DNA of 51,510 nt. Origin: an uncultured Prevotellaceae bacterium (GTDB lineage: Bacteria; Bacteroidota; Bacteroidia; Bacteroidales; Bacteroidaceae). A program made the translations under genes and the position numbers. The stretch spans positions 1 through 51,510 of the forward strand of contig CASGAM010000009.1 in the NCBI GenBank assembly GCA_949299545.1, read 5' to 3'. The notes below the pieces were generated by a model that saw only the letters and a list, made by a program, of their open reading frames with translations, was not told where the DNA came from and did no database searches. This document shows positions 1 to 8,476 of this stretch, piece after piece; the stretch's first letter is position 1, and each line of letters begins with the position of its first letter.

Positions 1-14
1 CACAGCCTCTCACG

Positions 15-97
15 GCGACAGCTCGCTTCTACAACACGACCTGTCGCTTCTGTGAAGCGACAGGTCGCAAATTTTACTGCAACCGCTTGCTTTTTCA
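15..97. repeat. dispersed intergenic repeat, copy A (about 83 nt)
   Basis: This element recurs at 24124 and 43837. It is built from four 12-nt words of the form GCRACC plus TGTCGC, GCTCGC or GCTTGC, with the spacer AAATTTTRCTGC before the last word. In this copy words two and three form a near-perfect hairpin (37-50 pairs with 54-67, loop TGT). It is intergenic, upstream of the DUF3332 gene's 3' end. No ORF, CRISPR spacing or tRNA is visible. The function is unknown; a REP-like or MITE-like element is the likely class. Confidence 0.75.
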
Positions 98-218
98 GAG
101 AAAAAACAAAGCGGGAAAAACAAGAATAAATTCACTAATAACGATCAAATATACATACGTTTAACGTGTAATAAGGAGTTTTTAATTATGAGAACTTTCC
201 CAAAACTCATGTAATCTA

Positions 219-773
219 TTATTTAGATACCATAAAAGGCACCGGCATAGACACCATTGCCTTCAAATCATCAAGACCGTTCTGATCCTTTGTTACGGTA
301 GCTTCACTTCCGTCAGGCAAATAAACAGTTACAGTATTGTCATCATTAAGACGGAACATTTTCTGCGAAGCATCATTCTGCACCATACTCCAAGTTTTAT
401 CCTCTTCGCTGAACACCATGCGCATATCCTCACCAGTTGTTTCATTCTGGATATGATAACCGTCTTTTTCTGTCACAATAACATATTGATTTCCGTCGGA
501 ACCTACAACATGCTTTGTTTCACCGACTGAAGCCAACAACGGACTCCCCGTCCAGAACTCAATAGTATTCAGGGCAATCCAGTCTACGGTTAGGCAAATT
601 CCATAAACCGGTGTCAAAACAAAACCAATAAGGCAATTAAAGAACTTATTACCTGTAAGGCCCAAGTTCCATTCTGCAACCTTATTGAACAAACTGAAAG
701 AACCAATACATGAAGCATTAAGCATACATACGGCCAAGCCTACACAGGCAATCTTCAAGAAATGCTTTTTCAT
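219..773 (-). CDS. DUF3332 family lipoprotein
   Basis: The 184-residue product matches the DUF3332 family of small exported proteins, which has no known activity. The N-terminus is a signal sequence ending in a lipobox-like LNASC (Cys22), so export as a lipoprotein is likely. A second hydrophobic stretch at about residues 44-63 could be one membrane segment. The C-terminal half is polar and rich in short beta-type runs, with no recognisable catalytic motif. It is monocistronic, read away from the neighbouring dipeptidase gene, and has its own promoter at 866-895. The family assignment is from sequence resemblance only; the role is unknown. Confidence 0.8.
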   Translation of the reverse strand: MKKHFLKIACVGLAVCMLNASCIGSFSLFNKVAEWNLGLTGNKFFNCLIGFVLTPVYGICLTVDWIALNTIEFWTGSPLLASVGETKHVVGSDGNQYVIVTEKDGYHIQNETTGEDMRMVFSEEDKTWSMVQNDASQKMFRLNDDNTVTVYLPDGSEATVTKDQNGLDDLKAMVSMPVPFMVSK

Positions 774-865
774 ATTTTCAAAAGGGGAAGCCAGATAATA
801 CTAATCCAACAAACAAGACCTGCCTCCCTTTATCCGGTCTGGTGGGATATTCTTAATACGTTACA

Positions 866-895
866 CAAATATACAGTAAAATATCAATTCACAAA
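866..895 (-). promoter_or_regulatory. promoter of the DUF3332 gene
   Basis: On the minus strand a TTTG box (895-892) is followed after 18 nt by TATATTTG (873-866), which fits the Bacteroidetes primary sigma consensus TTTG-N19-TAnnTTTG. The predicted start near 859 gives an 86-nt leader that contains an AGACC/GGTCT stem. Confidence 0.65.
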
Positions 896-934
896 CATAT
901 CAGCTAGTTTTTTTCACAAAGACTGCACAAAATG

Positions 935-2293
935 CTACATTTCGAGTACACGATAGAATTCCACCACGGCCTCGATTCCTTTTTTGAATATATCAATCGA
1001 AAAGTTTTCATTGGGCGAATGTATGGCATTACTCTCGAGCCCAAATCCCATCAGAATAGTCTTCACCCCCAGCACCTGCTCAAAGTCACTGACAACTGGA
1101 ATACTTCCTCCACGCCTTACAGCCAAGGGCTTACGTCCAAATGCCTTGTAAAAGCCGGCCTCAGCAGCCCGATAAGCCGGCAATGAAATAGGACAGACAT
1201 ATGCCTCACCCCCATGTAAAGATGTTACTTTCACGCTAACGCAGTCTGGCGCCATAGCTTGCATATAATCGACAAAAAGACGCGCCACGGTCTCATGATT
1301 CTGACGAGGCACAAGACGACATGAGACCTTGGCGAACGCTTTTGAGGGCAAAACAGTTTTAGCTCCCTCACCGGTGTATCCACCCCAAATACCACATATA
1401 TCAAATGACGGGCGACAGCTATTACGTTCTATTGTCGAATATCCGACTTCTCCACGAAGTGCCTTTACACCGATAGCAGTCTTGTAGCGTTCTTCATCGA
1501 AAGGTATATCCGACAACATTTTTCTTTCCTCATCAGATAAATCGTCCACTTCATCATAAAAGTGGGGAATGGTTATCCTGCCATCCGGCGCAATTACTTT
1601 CGCCAATAATTCACATAACACATTAATCGGATTTGCCACAGCACCACCAAAATGGCCGGAATGTAAATCTCGATTTGGCCCCGTCACCTCAATTTCCCAG
1701 TAAGCTAACCCACGTAATCCGGTCGTAATCGATGGCAAATCAGGAGCCAGCATGCTCGTATCAGAAACAAGAACAATGTCGCTATACAGCATTCTACAAT
1801 TAGCCTTTAGAAAAGTATTAAGATTAGGTGATCCTATCTCCTCTTCGCCTTCGAGGATGAACTTGACATTATAACGCAAATGTCCGTAACGTACCATATA
1901 CTCGAATGCTTTCAGCTGTATCATTGACTGTCCCTTATCATCGTCCGCGCCACGAGCCCAAACATGTCCACCACGCACTTCCGGTTCAAAGGGATTACTT
2001 TTCCACAATTCCAACGGTTCTGGAGGCATAACATCGTAATGCCCATAAACCAAAATGGTTTTGAAAGAAGGATCTACAATTTTTTCAGCATATACAATAG
2101 GATGGCCGGCTGTTGGCATTACCTCTGCCTTATCAAAACCTGCTTCCATCAACAACGTCTGCCAACGGACAGCACATTTTTCCATATCCGGTTTATTAGC
2201 AGCACAAGAGCTGACTGTAGGTATGCGCAACAAACTGAACCATTCGTCCATAAAACGTGATTCGTTTTCATTAATATAGTCTTTTATGTCCAT
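935..2293 (-). CDS. M20 family dipeptidase
   Basis: A 452-residue zinc metallopeptidase of the M20/M25/M40 family (PepV and carnosinase-like dipeptidases), expected to cleave dipeptides in the cytoplasm. The metal-site signatures are present in order: GHYDV (His85 and Asp87), GADDDKG near 117 and the EGEEEIG catalytic/metal glutamates near 150, followed by a lid domain with a conserved HSGHFGG. There is no signal peptide. It is the last gene of a minus-strand run, 39 nt behind umuC, and may be transcribed with it, although that pairing makes no obvious functional sense. The family is certain; the exact substrate is not predictable. Confidence 0.9.
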   Translation of the reverse strand: MDIKDYINENESRFMDEWFSLLRIPTVSSCAANKPDMEKCAVRWQTLLMEAGFDKAEVMPTAGHPIVYAEKIVDPSFKTILVYGHYDVMPPEPLELWKSNPFEPEVRGGHVWARGADDDKGQSMIQLKAFEYMVRYGHLRYNVKFILEGEEEIGSPNLNTFLKANCRMLYSDIVLVSDTSMLAPDLPSITTGLRGLAYWEIEVTGPNRDLHSGHFGGAVANPINVLCELLAKVIAPDGRITIPHFYDEVDDLSDEERKMLSDIPFDEERYKTAIGVKALRGEVGYSTIERNSCRPSFDICGIWGGYTGEGAKTVLPSKAFAKVSCRLVPRQNHETVARLFVDYMQAMAPDCVSVKVTSLHGGEAYVCPISLPAYRAAEAGFYKAFGRKPLAVRRGGSIPVVSDFEQVLGVKTILMGFGLESNAIHSPNENFSIDIFKKGIEAVVEFYRVLEM

Positions 2294-2332
2294 CAGTTTA
2301 TTTTTTGATTTATGCAGACAAAGATAAAAAAA

Positions 2333-3607
2333 TCAATGACATTTTACAACTATCACCTCATTAAGATTGGTCGTATAAGCTGGAGAAAGATGTTCGCGTT
2401 TTAGAAAAGCAAGACGTGACGTGCCTTGTACCGCCATTTTTACTGCATCAGGCCCGTTTTTCATTTTTATTTGTTCCACTGCACGCGCCAGCGCTGATTG
2501 TCGGACACGATCAACAGTATCAAACAATGATGTCTGCACTGCACTGTCAGGTATAATATTCCATGCCACAACTCCTGCTTTTTTGTAACGATACCCTCCA
2601 TCCTTTTTCCACGCACAACGGAAAGCAGACAACACTTTATTAATAATTTCCTGTTGGTCGTTCGTCGGTACCTGCAACATGACATTTTCATAGATAGCAT
2701 CTTGCGGAACATCTTCCCGAAACCGACTTGTATAAGCAAAAACAGTAATGGCAGCACAGCAACTATGCTGTCGTTTCAGTTTCTCACTACATGCGGTTGC
2801 AAAATTTGCCAATGCCTCTTCCATCTGTTCCAGATGCTCCAAACCGTCGCCAGCAAAACTGCGACTTGTACAGATACTTTTTTTCTGAGGCAGATCATCT
2901 TCAGGAATACACGAAACGCCTTGCAATTCTCTCCAAGTGCGCACACCAGCCAACGCGCATTTGCGTCGTACCCAAGCTTCACCCTGCATCACAAAATCCC
3001 ACGCCGTATGTATCCCGAGTTGTTCTAACCGAGGCCGTAATCTTCGGCCGATACCCCATACCTCACCTATCGGGGTCAACTCCAAGGCGCGCTGCCGTTT
3101 TTCATCGGTATCGATAATACAGACGCCATGGTAAGCGGTATATTTTTTACCAAAATAGCTGGCAACCTTAGCCAAGGTCTTTGTTGGTGCCACACCAAGG
3201 GTTACCGGTATCCCAGTTCCTCGACTAATGGTCTGTACAATGGTCTGCCCGTAGGCTACCAGATCGCGTGTATCCTGCAAACCGCCAAGGTCAAGAAAAG
3301 CCTCATCAATAGAATAAACAGAAAGATTGGGTGTAAAACCGGACAATAATGTCATGACCCGACGACTCATATCGCCGTAAAGTACATAGTTGCTACTATA
3401 AACAGCCACATCATGCCGTTCCAACAAATCCTTGACTTGATAAAAAGGCGTTCCCATTTTAATGCCAAGCGCCTTTGCCTCGTTACTACGAGCTATAATA
3501 CATCCATCATTATTGCTCAGTATCACGACAGGACGATTCCGTAACGTAGGATTAAAGACCCGTTCACATGATGCAAAAAAATTATTGCAATCTACCAGTC
3601 CATACAT
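2333..3607 (-). CDS. umuC: translesion DNA polymerase V subunit UmuC
   Basis: A 424-residue Y-family DNA polymerase that inserts nucleotides opposite lesions, with UmuD' as partner. Metal-binding acidic residues are visible in VDCNNFFAS (Asp6) and YSIDEAFLDL (Asp101, Glu102), followed by helix-hairpin-helix (GEVWGIGRRL), little-finger and C-terminal regions. The length matches the UmuC family. It begins 3 nt after the umuD stop, so translation is probably coupled. It belongs to an operon with thioredoxin and a MarR regulator, unlike the simple umuDC pair of enterobacteria. Control by damage is likely, but no LexA-type box of a kind I know is visible; see the palindromes at 4936 and 4986. Confidence 0.95.
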   Translation of the reverse strand: MYGLVDCNNFFASCERVFNPTLRNRPVVILSNNDGCIIARSNEAKALGIKMGTPFYQVKDLLERHDVAVYSSNYVLYGDMSRRVMTLLSGFTPNLSVYSIDEAFLDLGGLQDTRDLVAYGQTIVQTISRGTGIPVTLGVAPTKTLAKVASYFGKKYTAYHGVCIIDTDEKRQRALELTPIGEVWGIGRRLRPRLEQLGIHTAWDFVMQGEAWVRRKCALAGVRTWRELQGVSCIPEDDLPQKKSICTSRSFAGDGLEHLEQMEEALANFATACSEKLKRQHSCCAAITVFAYTSRFREDVPQDAIYENVMLQVPTNDQQEIINKVLSAFRCAWKKDGGYRYKKAGVVAWNIIPDSAVQTSLFDTVDRVRQSALARAVEQIKMKNGPDAVKMAVQGTSRLAFLKREHLSPAYTTNLNEVIVVKCH

Positions 3608-3610
3608 CGG

Positions 3611-4063
3611 TCATTTTATCTTACCATGAATCTGAGACTTTATATTATAAGTCACAACCCCCCAGATAAGGAAATTATTATCCTCTGCCACCCGAATTGG
3701 AGAATAGTCTTCGTTTGCAGGTACCAGCCAAAACACTTCCTCCCGGACATCGAATCTGATCCGTTTCAATGTAAACTCGCCATCGACACAAGCTACAACC
3801 ACATTACCATCTTGCGGCACCAAACTTTTATCAATAATAAGCAAATCCCCTTCGTCTATACCGGCATCCTTCATGGAATCACCTTCCACACGCGCATAAA
3901 AAGTTGTAGCAGGATGGCGAACTAATTCCTTGTTCAAATCGATCCTTTCCGTCATATAATCTTGAGCCGGGCTTGGGAAGCCTGCCCTGATACCTTCATC
4001 TGCATAAGGCAAAGCCATATTTGCCGAAGACTCGGCCTCACAAAGTGTCAGTTTCAAATCCAT
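3611..4063 (-). CDS. umuD: UmuD, self-cleaving S24 peptidase
   Basis: A 150-residue LexA/UmuD-type S24 serine peptidase. Autocleavage should occur at Ala27-Gly28 in RAGFPSPAQDY, which aligns with the Cys-Gly site of E. coli UmuD. The catalytic Ser63 (GDSM) and Lys100 (FTLKRI) are 37 residues apart, exactly as in E. coli UmuD (60 and 97). RecA-stimulated cleavage would give UmuD', the subunit active with UmuC. There is no DNA-binding domain, so this is not a repressor. It lies between marR (gap 9 nt) and umuC (gap 3 nt). Confidence 0.95.
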   Translation of the reverse strand: MDLKLTLCEAESSANMALPYADEGIRAGFPSPAQDYMTERIDLNKELVRHPATTFYARVEGDSMKDAGIDEGDLLIIDKSLVPQDGNVVVACVDGEFTLKRIRFDVREEVFWLVPANEDYSPIRVAEDNNFLIWGVVTYNIKSQIHGKIK

Positions 4064-4072
4064 AATATCTTT

Positions 4073-4447
4073 TTATGCAAATGATGTCAGTTTATCGAGT
4101 ATTTCAGGCAGTTCAATTTGTTCGCTACGCACACGCTCCAACAAAGCGCATCCGACTTCTGTCAGCGAGAAATACATGTTACGTTTATCTTTCGCGCCGA
4201 CTATGCGTTCCACACATGCTTTGTTTTCTACCGAACAAATAACTTTCGACATATTGGACGTCGACAACCCGAGAACTTCACTTAATTCTCCGGATGTCAT
4301 ACGACCATTTTTCAGCAGTGTACATAAAACCATACCTTCGTTCAATCCAATGCCATATTGCTCCTCAAACTGATGCTCAAACTTGTTGACAGCACGCTGA
4401 ATGTCTCTAATCCGGCATAACCTATCTACATTCTTTTCTTCCATCAC
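4073..4447 (-). CDS. MarR family transcriptional regulator
   Basis: A 124-residue winged-helix protein of the MarR type: N-terminal dimer helix, then a helix-turn-helix at about residues 50-75 (MTSGELSEVLGLSTSNMSKV), then a wing (AKDKRNMYFSLTEVG) and a C-terminal helix. MarR proteins usually bind palindromes as dimers and repress their own operon until a ligand or oxidant is sensed. It is sandwiched between thioredoxin (29 nt) and umuD (9 nt). Two identical palindromes around the operon promoter are the obvious candidate operators. It has only one cysteine in the recognition region (ICSVENKACVE has two nearby), so redox sensing is possible but unproven. Confidence 0.88.
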   Translation of the reverse strand: MMEEKNVDRLCRIRDIQRAVNKFEHQFEEQYGIGLNEGMVLCTLLKNGRMTSGELSEVLGLSTSNMSKVICSVENKACVERIVGAKDKRNMYFSLTEVGCALLERVRSEQIELPEILDKLTSFA

Positions 4448-4476
4448 TTGATCATTTCAGGCAAAGTTAGCATTTT

Positions 4477-4839
4477 TTATGGTTTCAGCAAGACATTTTC
4501 TATAGCATCCTTCAAAACAGATTTTGGCAATGCCCCCTGAGCCATCTGTGGCTGTCCTGTCATCGGAACAAATAACAGAGAAGGTATAGAACGTATACCA
4601 AAGGCTGCAGACAACTCCTCTTCTTCACCTGTATTAACCTTATAAACATAAATACGCCCTTCATACTCACCAGCCAATTCTTCAAGAATCGGTGCCAAAG
4701 CTTTACAAGGGCCGCACCAATCTGCATAAAAATCAATGAGAGCCGGCTTATCACCTAAATATTTCCAATCCTGAGGATTGTTTTCATAATCCACTACTTT
4801 TTTTAGAAAATCCTGCTTAGTCAACATTATTGTTTTCAT
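4477..4839 (-). CDS. thioredoxin
   Basis: A 120-residue thioredoxin-fold protein with the canonical active site WCGPCK, the preceding DFYADW strand and the cis-proline segment RSIPSLLFVP. It has no signal peptide, so it reduces disulfides in the cytoplasm. It is the first gene of the operon with marR, umuD and umuC. Thioredoxin at the head of an error-prone polymerase operon points to a shared oxidative-stress trigger, which is inference. A separate, shorter thioredoxin-like protein is at 20799. Confidence 0.92.
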   Translation of the reverse strand: MKTIMLTKQDFLKKVVDYENNPQDWKYLGDKPALIDFYADWCGPCKALAPILEELAGEYEGRIYVYKVNTGEEEELSAAFGIRSIPSLLFVPMTGQPQMAQGALPKSVLKDAIENVLLKP

Positions 4840-4935
4840 ATCCTTATTTATTTAATAAATGAATTAACACATACTTTCTGAAAAATACTCTTTTAAAAAT
4901 ATTATTTTGCTTTTACTCTCCTTTACAGGAATTAT

Positions 4936-4948
4936 TTTCCAATGGAAA
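4936..4948. promoter_or_regulatory. palindromic operator candidate 1 (TTTCCAATGGAAA)
   Basis: A perfect inverted repeat (TTTCCA/TGGAAA around one A) just downstream of the -7 box of the thioredoxin-marR-umuDC promoter, covering the predicted start site. An identical copy lies at 4986. Confidence 0.7.
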
Positions 4949-4953
4949 TATTG

Positions 4954-4985
4954 CAAATATAATAGATCCTTATCATTCAAACAAA
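4954..4985 (-). promoter_or_regulatory. promoter of the thioredoxin-marR-umuDC operon
   Basis: On the minus strand TTTG (4985-4982), a 20-nt spacer, then TATATTTG (4961-4954) match the Bacteroidetes consensus. The transcription start should fall near 4947, giving a leader of about 108 nt. The two boxes are flanked on both sides by identical palindromes. Confidence 0.72.
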
Positions 4986-4998
4986 TTTCCAATGGAAA
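4986..4998. promoter_or_regulatory. palindromic operator candidate 2 (TTTCCAATGGAAA)
   Basis: Identical 13-bp palindrome directly abutting the -33 TTTG box on its upstream side. The centres of the two copies are 50 bp apart, near five helical turns, so dimers would sit on the same DNA face. Confidence 0.7.
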
Positions 4999-5010
4999 AT
5001 TTATAAAATA

Positions 5011-5057
5011 AAAAAATCCTCTACCTCCCATGCGCATAGCATTTGAAAGATAAAGGA
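5011..5057 (-). terminator. intrinsic terminator of glmS
   Basis: Read on the minus strand, TCCTTTATC pairs with GGTAGAGGA (nine pairs including G-U), followed by ATTTTTTT. It lies 33 nt past the glmS stop. Confidence 0.65.
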
Positions 5058-5089
5058 CTGTTATTCAAACACTCTTATAACAACGTTAG

Positions 5090-6937
5090 TTATTCTACGG
5101 TCACCGATTTTGCTAAATTACGTGGTTGATCGACATCCTTCCCCTTACAAACAGCAATGTGATACGCTAATAACTGTAATGGAACAGACGCCACTAAGGG
5201 TTCAAAACATTCCAAGGTTTCCGGCAGTTCTATTACCTCATCAGCGACCTCCTTTATTTTCGTATCGCCCTTTGTCACCAATGCGATAACCCGCCCCTGA
5301 CGAGCTTTAACTTCTTGTATATTGCTAACAACCTTGTCATAAAGGGCATTTTTTGTTGCAATAACAAAAACAGGCATTTCTGCATCAATCAGAGCGATAG
5401 GCCCATGTTTCATTTCGGCTGCAGGATAACCCTCTGCATGAATATATGAAATTTCTTTCAATTTAAGCGCTCCTTCTAATGCAACGGGATAACTGTAACC
5501 ACGGCCAAGATAAAGACAGTTGTGAGCATAAGTGAACATTTTTGCCAGTTGAGCTATCTGCTCATTTGACTCAAGTGCCTTTTCCATCTTATCAGGAATT
5601 GCCACCAATTCTTTCACCATAGTTTCATACTCACCTTTGGTCATCGTATTAAGTTCCTTTGCTAATGCCAAAGTCAACATTGCCAATACTGTTACCTGTC
5701 CGGTAAAGGCTTTAGTTGATGCCACTCCTATTTCGGGCCCAACATGAATATAAGCTCCGGTATCAGTAACACGCGGAATAGAAGAGCCCACCGAATTACA
5801 AATTCCATATACAAACGCGCCCTGTTCTTGTGCCAATTCAATGGCAGCCAAAGTGTCAGCAGTTTCGCCTGATTGGGAAATGGCAATGACCACATCCGTT
5901 GGATAAATCACAGGATTTCGATAACGAAATTCAGAAGCATATTCTACACATACCGGAATTCGACAAAAATTTTCTATCAAATATTGGCCAATCAAGCCCG
6001 CATGCCATGACGTACCACAGGCTACTATAACAAACCGTTTGGCAGCGAGTAATCGTTCCTTATAATCAATTACAGATGATAATGTCACATTGTCGGCCTC
6101 AACATTGATACGCCCCCTCATACAATCTTTCAAACAAGCCGGCTGTTCGAAAATCTCCTTTAGCATAAAAAACGGATAGCCTCCTTTTTCCAATTGTCCC
6201 AAATTGATGTCGACAGTCTTGATTGTAGGATGGATACGGGTATTATCCATGTCAACGACTTCGAGTTGGTGCCCAAAACGAATAACAGCAATGTCACCAT
6301 CCTCAAGATAAACCACCTGGTCTGTGTATTCCACAATTGGTGTGGCGTCCGAAGCCAAATAATAATCGCCATCGTCGCCTATACCTACAACCAACGGACT
6401 ACTTTTCCGTGCAGCTATGATTTGATCTGGCAACCTTTTATCAAGAACAGCAATAGCATAAGCGCCGATAACTTCATGAAGCGCGACTTGTACTGCACTG
6501 AGCAAATCAAGATTATTATTAATCTGAATATATTCTATCAGCTGTACTAGGACTTCTGAATCCGTACTGCTTCTGAACTGCACGCCACGCTCTTTTAAGC
6601 GTTCTTTCAGTGTAGCATAATTTTCGATAATGCCATTGTGTATAAGCGCTAAATTACCAGACGACGAATAATGGGGATGAGCGTTCTCAGTACACGGTTC
6701 ACCATGTGTCGCCCATCTTGTATGCGCAATTCCGACATGCCCTGTCGTATCCTTTGTTTCGGCAACGCGTTCCAAATCTGCCACCTTTCCTTTGGCTTTA
6801 TATACATTCAGGTTGAGATTTTCATTAATGAGTGCCACACCGGCACTATCATATCCCCTATATTCAAGTCGTTTAAGTCCTTTTATCAAGATAGGATAAG
6901 CCTCCTTTTTTCCTATATAGCCAACAATTCCACACAT
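5090..6937 (-). CDS. glmS: glutamine-fructose-6-phosphate aminotransferase (isomerizing)
   Basis: A 615-residue GlmS that makes glucosamine-6-phosphate from fructose-6-phosphate and glutamine, the first step to UDP-GlcNAc for peptidoglycan and LPS. The start is placed at the ATG giving MCGIVGYIG, because Cys2 must become the N-terminal nucleophile of the glutaminase domain. An in-frame ATG 66 nt upstream falls inside the predicted -7 promoter box and cannot be the start. The class II glutaminase domain is followed by two SIS sugar-isomerase domains (CGTSWHAGLIG and the SQSGETADT motif) and the conserved C-terminal KSVTVE. Monocistronic, with its own terminator. No glmS ribozyme is expected or seen in the short leader. 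Confidence 0.97.
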   Translation of the reverse strand: MCGIVGYIGKKEAYPILIKGLKRLEYRGYDSAGVALINENLNLNVYKAKGKVADLERVAETKDTTGHVGIAHTRWATHGEPCTENAHPHYSSSGNLALIHNGIIENYATLKERLKERGVQFRSSTDSEVLVQLIEYIQINNNLDLLSAVQVALHEVIGAYAIAVLDKRLPDQIIAARKSSPLVVGIGDDGDYYLASDATPIVEYTDQVVYLEDGDIAVIRFGHQLEVVDMDNTRIHPTIKTVDINLGQLEKGGYPFFMLKEIFEQPACLKDCMRGRINVEADNVTLSSVIDYKERLLAAKRFVIVACGTSWHAGLIGQYLIENFCRIPVCVEYASEFRYRNPVIYPTDVVIAISQSGETADTLAAIELAQEQGAFVYGICNSVGSSIPRVTDTGAYIHVGPEIGVASTKAFTGQVTVLAMLTLALAKELNTMTKGEYETMVKELVAIPDKMEKALESNEQIAQLAKMFTYAHNCLYLGRGYSYPVALEGALKLKEISYIHAEGYPAAEMKHGPIALIDAEMPVFVIATKNALYDKVVSNIQEVKARQGRVIALVTKGDTKIKEVADEVIELPETLECFEPLVASVPLQLLAYHIAVCKGKDVDQPRNLAKSVTVE

Positions 6938-7000
6938 AGATTCTATTAATTTTTCACATAAAAGTATAAAGTTATTCATTAAAAGAGATGAATAAAATGG

Positions 7001-7008
7001 CAAATATA
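7001..7008 (-). promoter_or_regulatory. -7 element of the glmS promoter
   Basis: TATATTTG on the minus strand. The -33 region is weak (TTTA at a 21-nt spacing). The predicted leader is about 56 nt. Confidence 0.5.
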
Positions 7009-7344
7009 CAATATTTTAAACTTTATTAGTAAACTTATGCCACCCTAAAGTTATATTTGAATGTTTAAAATATTAAAAACTATAAAATGTGCTTGTTTAC
7101 AAGAATCATTTCGATGGCGACATTTTCTCATGTTCACTTTGTAAGAATGAGCTACTATAGAATGAAAAACCACATCGTAGATTTCTTTAAATCATAAATG
7201 GAACTTAGCTAATAAGCTGAACCTTGTTTTATCTGACTATCATCATTCACACATTGTATTTCCACAAAAACATTCAAGGAGTACAAATTTTATTTGTTTG
7301 TACTAATTTACACTTTTTACTGAGGATAATCCAAAGATTCTCCG

Positions 7345-7352
7345 TAACTTTG
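7345..7352 (+). promoter_or_regulatory. -7 element of the TPR gene promoter
   Basis: TAACTTTG lies 15 nt before the ATG, giving a very short leader. No clear -33 TTTG at the usual spacing. Confidence 0.5.
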
Positions 7353-7367
7353 TAAAAAAGCACTATT

Positions 7368-8342
7368 ATGGGATTATTTAAAACACTTTTCAGCGGACAA
7401 ATGGAAAGTTCTGCCGAAAAAGAAGAAAAAAAACAAAAGCAAGATTTTGACGTTCTAAAATATGACGGCATACGGGCTTTACAAGCCGGTCAGACAGAAT
7501 TTGCAATACGTTGCCTTGAGAAAGCACTGACACTAAAAGATGATGAAGAAACAACGGAGAAACTTGCTCAAGCCTTCCTCCAAAACAGAGAAACAGAAAA
7601 AGCCTATGGTATTTTGCAAACATTGTCAAGTCAAACTGAGAATCCCCTACCAGTGTTTTTAATCATGGCTAAAATTAACGAACAAACTTTTAACTACACT
7701 AGAATGGAAAGCCTATGTGCTTCTGCCTTGGCAATCTATCCTGAAAGCGGCGAGTTATTATATTGGGCTGGTAAGGCTCAATATGCATTGGGTAATAACC
7801 TACAAGCCATCGTCTTTTTAACAAAAGCCATCGTTCATGATGAACAGCTGCAATCTGCCTACCTACTGAGAGCATCCGTTCTCCTCGACATGGGCAGTCT
7901 AAAAGAAGCGGAAATTGATGCCGATTATCTACTAACAGCATTTGATCCCACAGAAGAAGCATTGCTATTAAAAGCAAAAATTTGTTTGCAAACAGGTTCT
8001 ATTGAAACCGCTATCCTTTATTATAATAAGGTAATAAGCCATAACCCGTTTAATGAAGAAGCCTACATCGGCCTAAGCAATGCTTACACAATCAACCACC
8101 AAACTGACCGTGCGCTTGAAACCATAAACGAATTCATCGAGCTCATGCCTGAATCTGCCGAAGCATATAAAGAACGTGGACGTATAAAACTACAGCTAAA
8201 TGACAAAGCCGGTGCCATGGACGACCTGAAAAAGTCCCTCGAGTGTAGCCCTGAAGCTATGAACCAACTCAATGGTAGATTCAACAATTTAGAACAAGAA
8301 ATGAATGTACAATACAAGAACCGCAACCCATATGGTTTCTAA
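7368..8342 (+). CDS. tetratricopeptide repeat protein
   Basis: A 324-residue protein made almost entirely of helix-turn-helix TPR units. Typical TPR positions can be followed from about residue 35 to 300 (ALQAGQTEFAIRCLEKAL, AYIGLSNAYTINHQTDRALE, AYKERGRIKLQLNDKAGAM). The first 25 residues are charged and lysine-rich, and there is no signal peptide, so it probably acts as a cytoplasmic scaffold. It is alone between glmS (divergent) and the aromatic operon. No enzymatic domain is visible and the partner is unknown. Confidence 0.85.
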   Translation: MGLFKTLFSGQMESSAEKEEKKQKQDFDVLKYDGIRALQAGQTEFAIRCLEKALTLKDDEETTEKLAQAFLQNRETEKAYGILQTLSSQTENPLPVFLIMAKINEQTFNYTRMESLCASALAIYPESGELLYWAGKAQYALGNNLQAIVFLTKAIVHDEQLQSAYLLRASVLLDMGSLKEAEIDADYLLTAFDPTEEALLLKAKICLQTGSIETAILYYNKVISHNPFNEEAYIGLSNAYTINHQTDRALETINEFIELMPESAEAYKERGRIKLQLNDKAGAMDDLKKSLECSPEAMNQLNGRFNNLEQEMNVQYKNRNPYGF

Positions 8343-8407
8343 ATGTCAATTATAAACACAAAAAAAGAGTTTTTTATCACTGAAATTAAAAAAAATACGG
8401 TTTTTCA

Positions 8408-8438
8408 TTTGCAAAAAAGAAAATTATACCTAATTTTG
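8408..8438 (+). promoter_or_regulatory. promoter of the Phe/Tyr biosynthesis operon
   Basis: TTTG (8408-8411), a 19-nt spacer and TAATTTTG (8431-8438): a full match to the Bacteroidetes promoter consensus. The start near 8445 gives a leader of about 200 nt before pheA, which contains the leader peptide and the attenuator. Confidence 0.8.
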
Positions 8439-8476
8439 CACACAACAAAAAAACAAGAAACAAGCAAAAATATATA

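Larger units (their letters stand above)
6938..7367. other. divergent intergenic region of glmS and the TPR gene
   Basis: 430 nt, AT-rich, with no ORF or RNA gene that I can support. It holds the glmS promoter at 7001 and the TPR promoter at 7345; nothing else was recognised between them. Confidence 0.6.

Noticed and set aside
37-67. Simple intrinsic terminator
   Set aside because: The hairpin is strong, but the same element recurs with different pairing at two unrelated sites, so a repeat family explains it better.
15-97. CRISPR array or tRNA-like gene
   Set aside because: The 12-nt words are too short and too few for a CRISPR, and no cloverleaf with a CCA-end or anticodon stem can be drawn.
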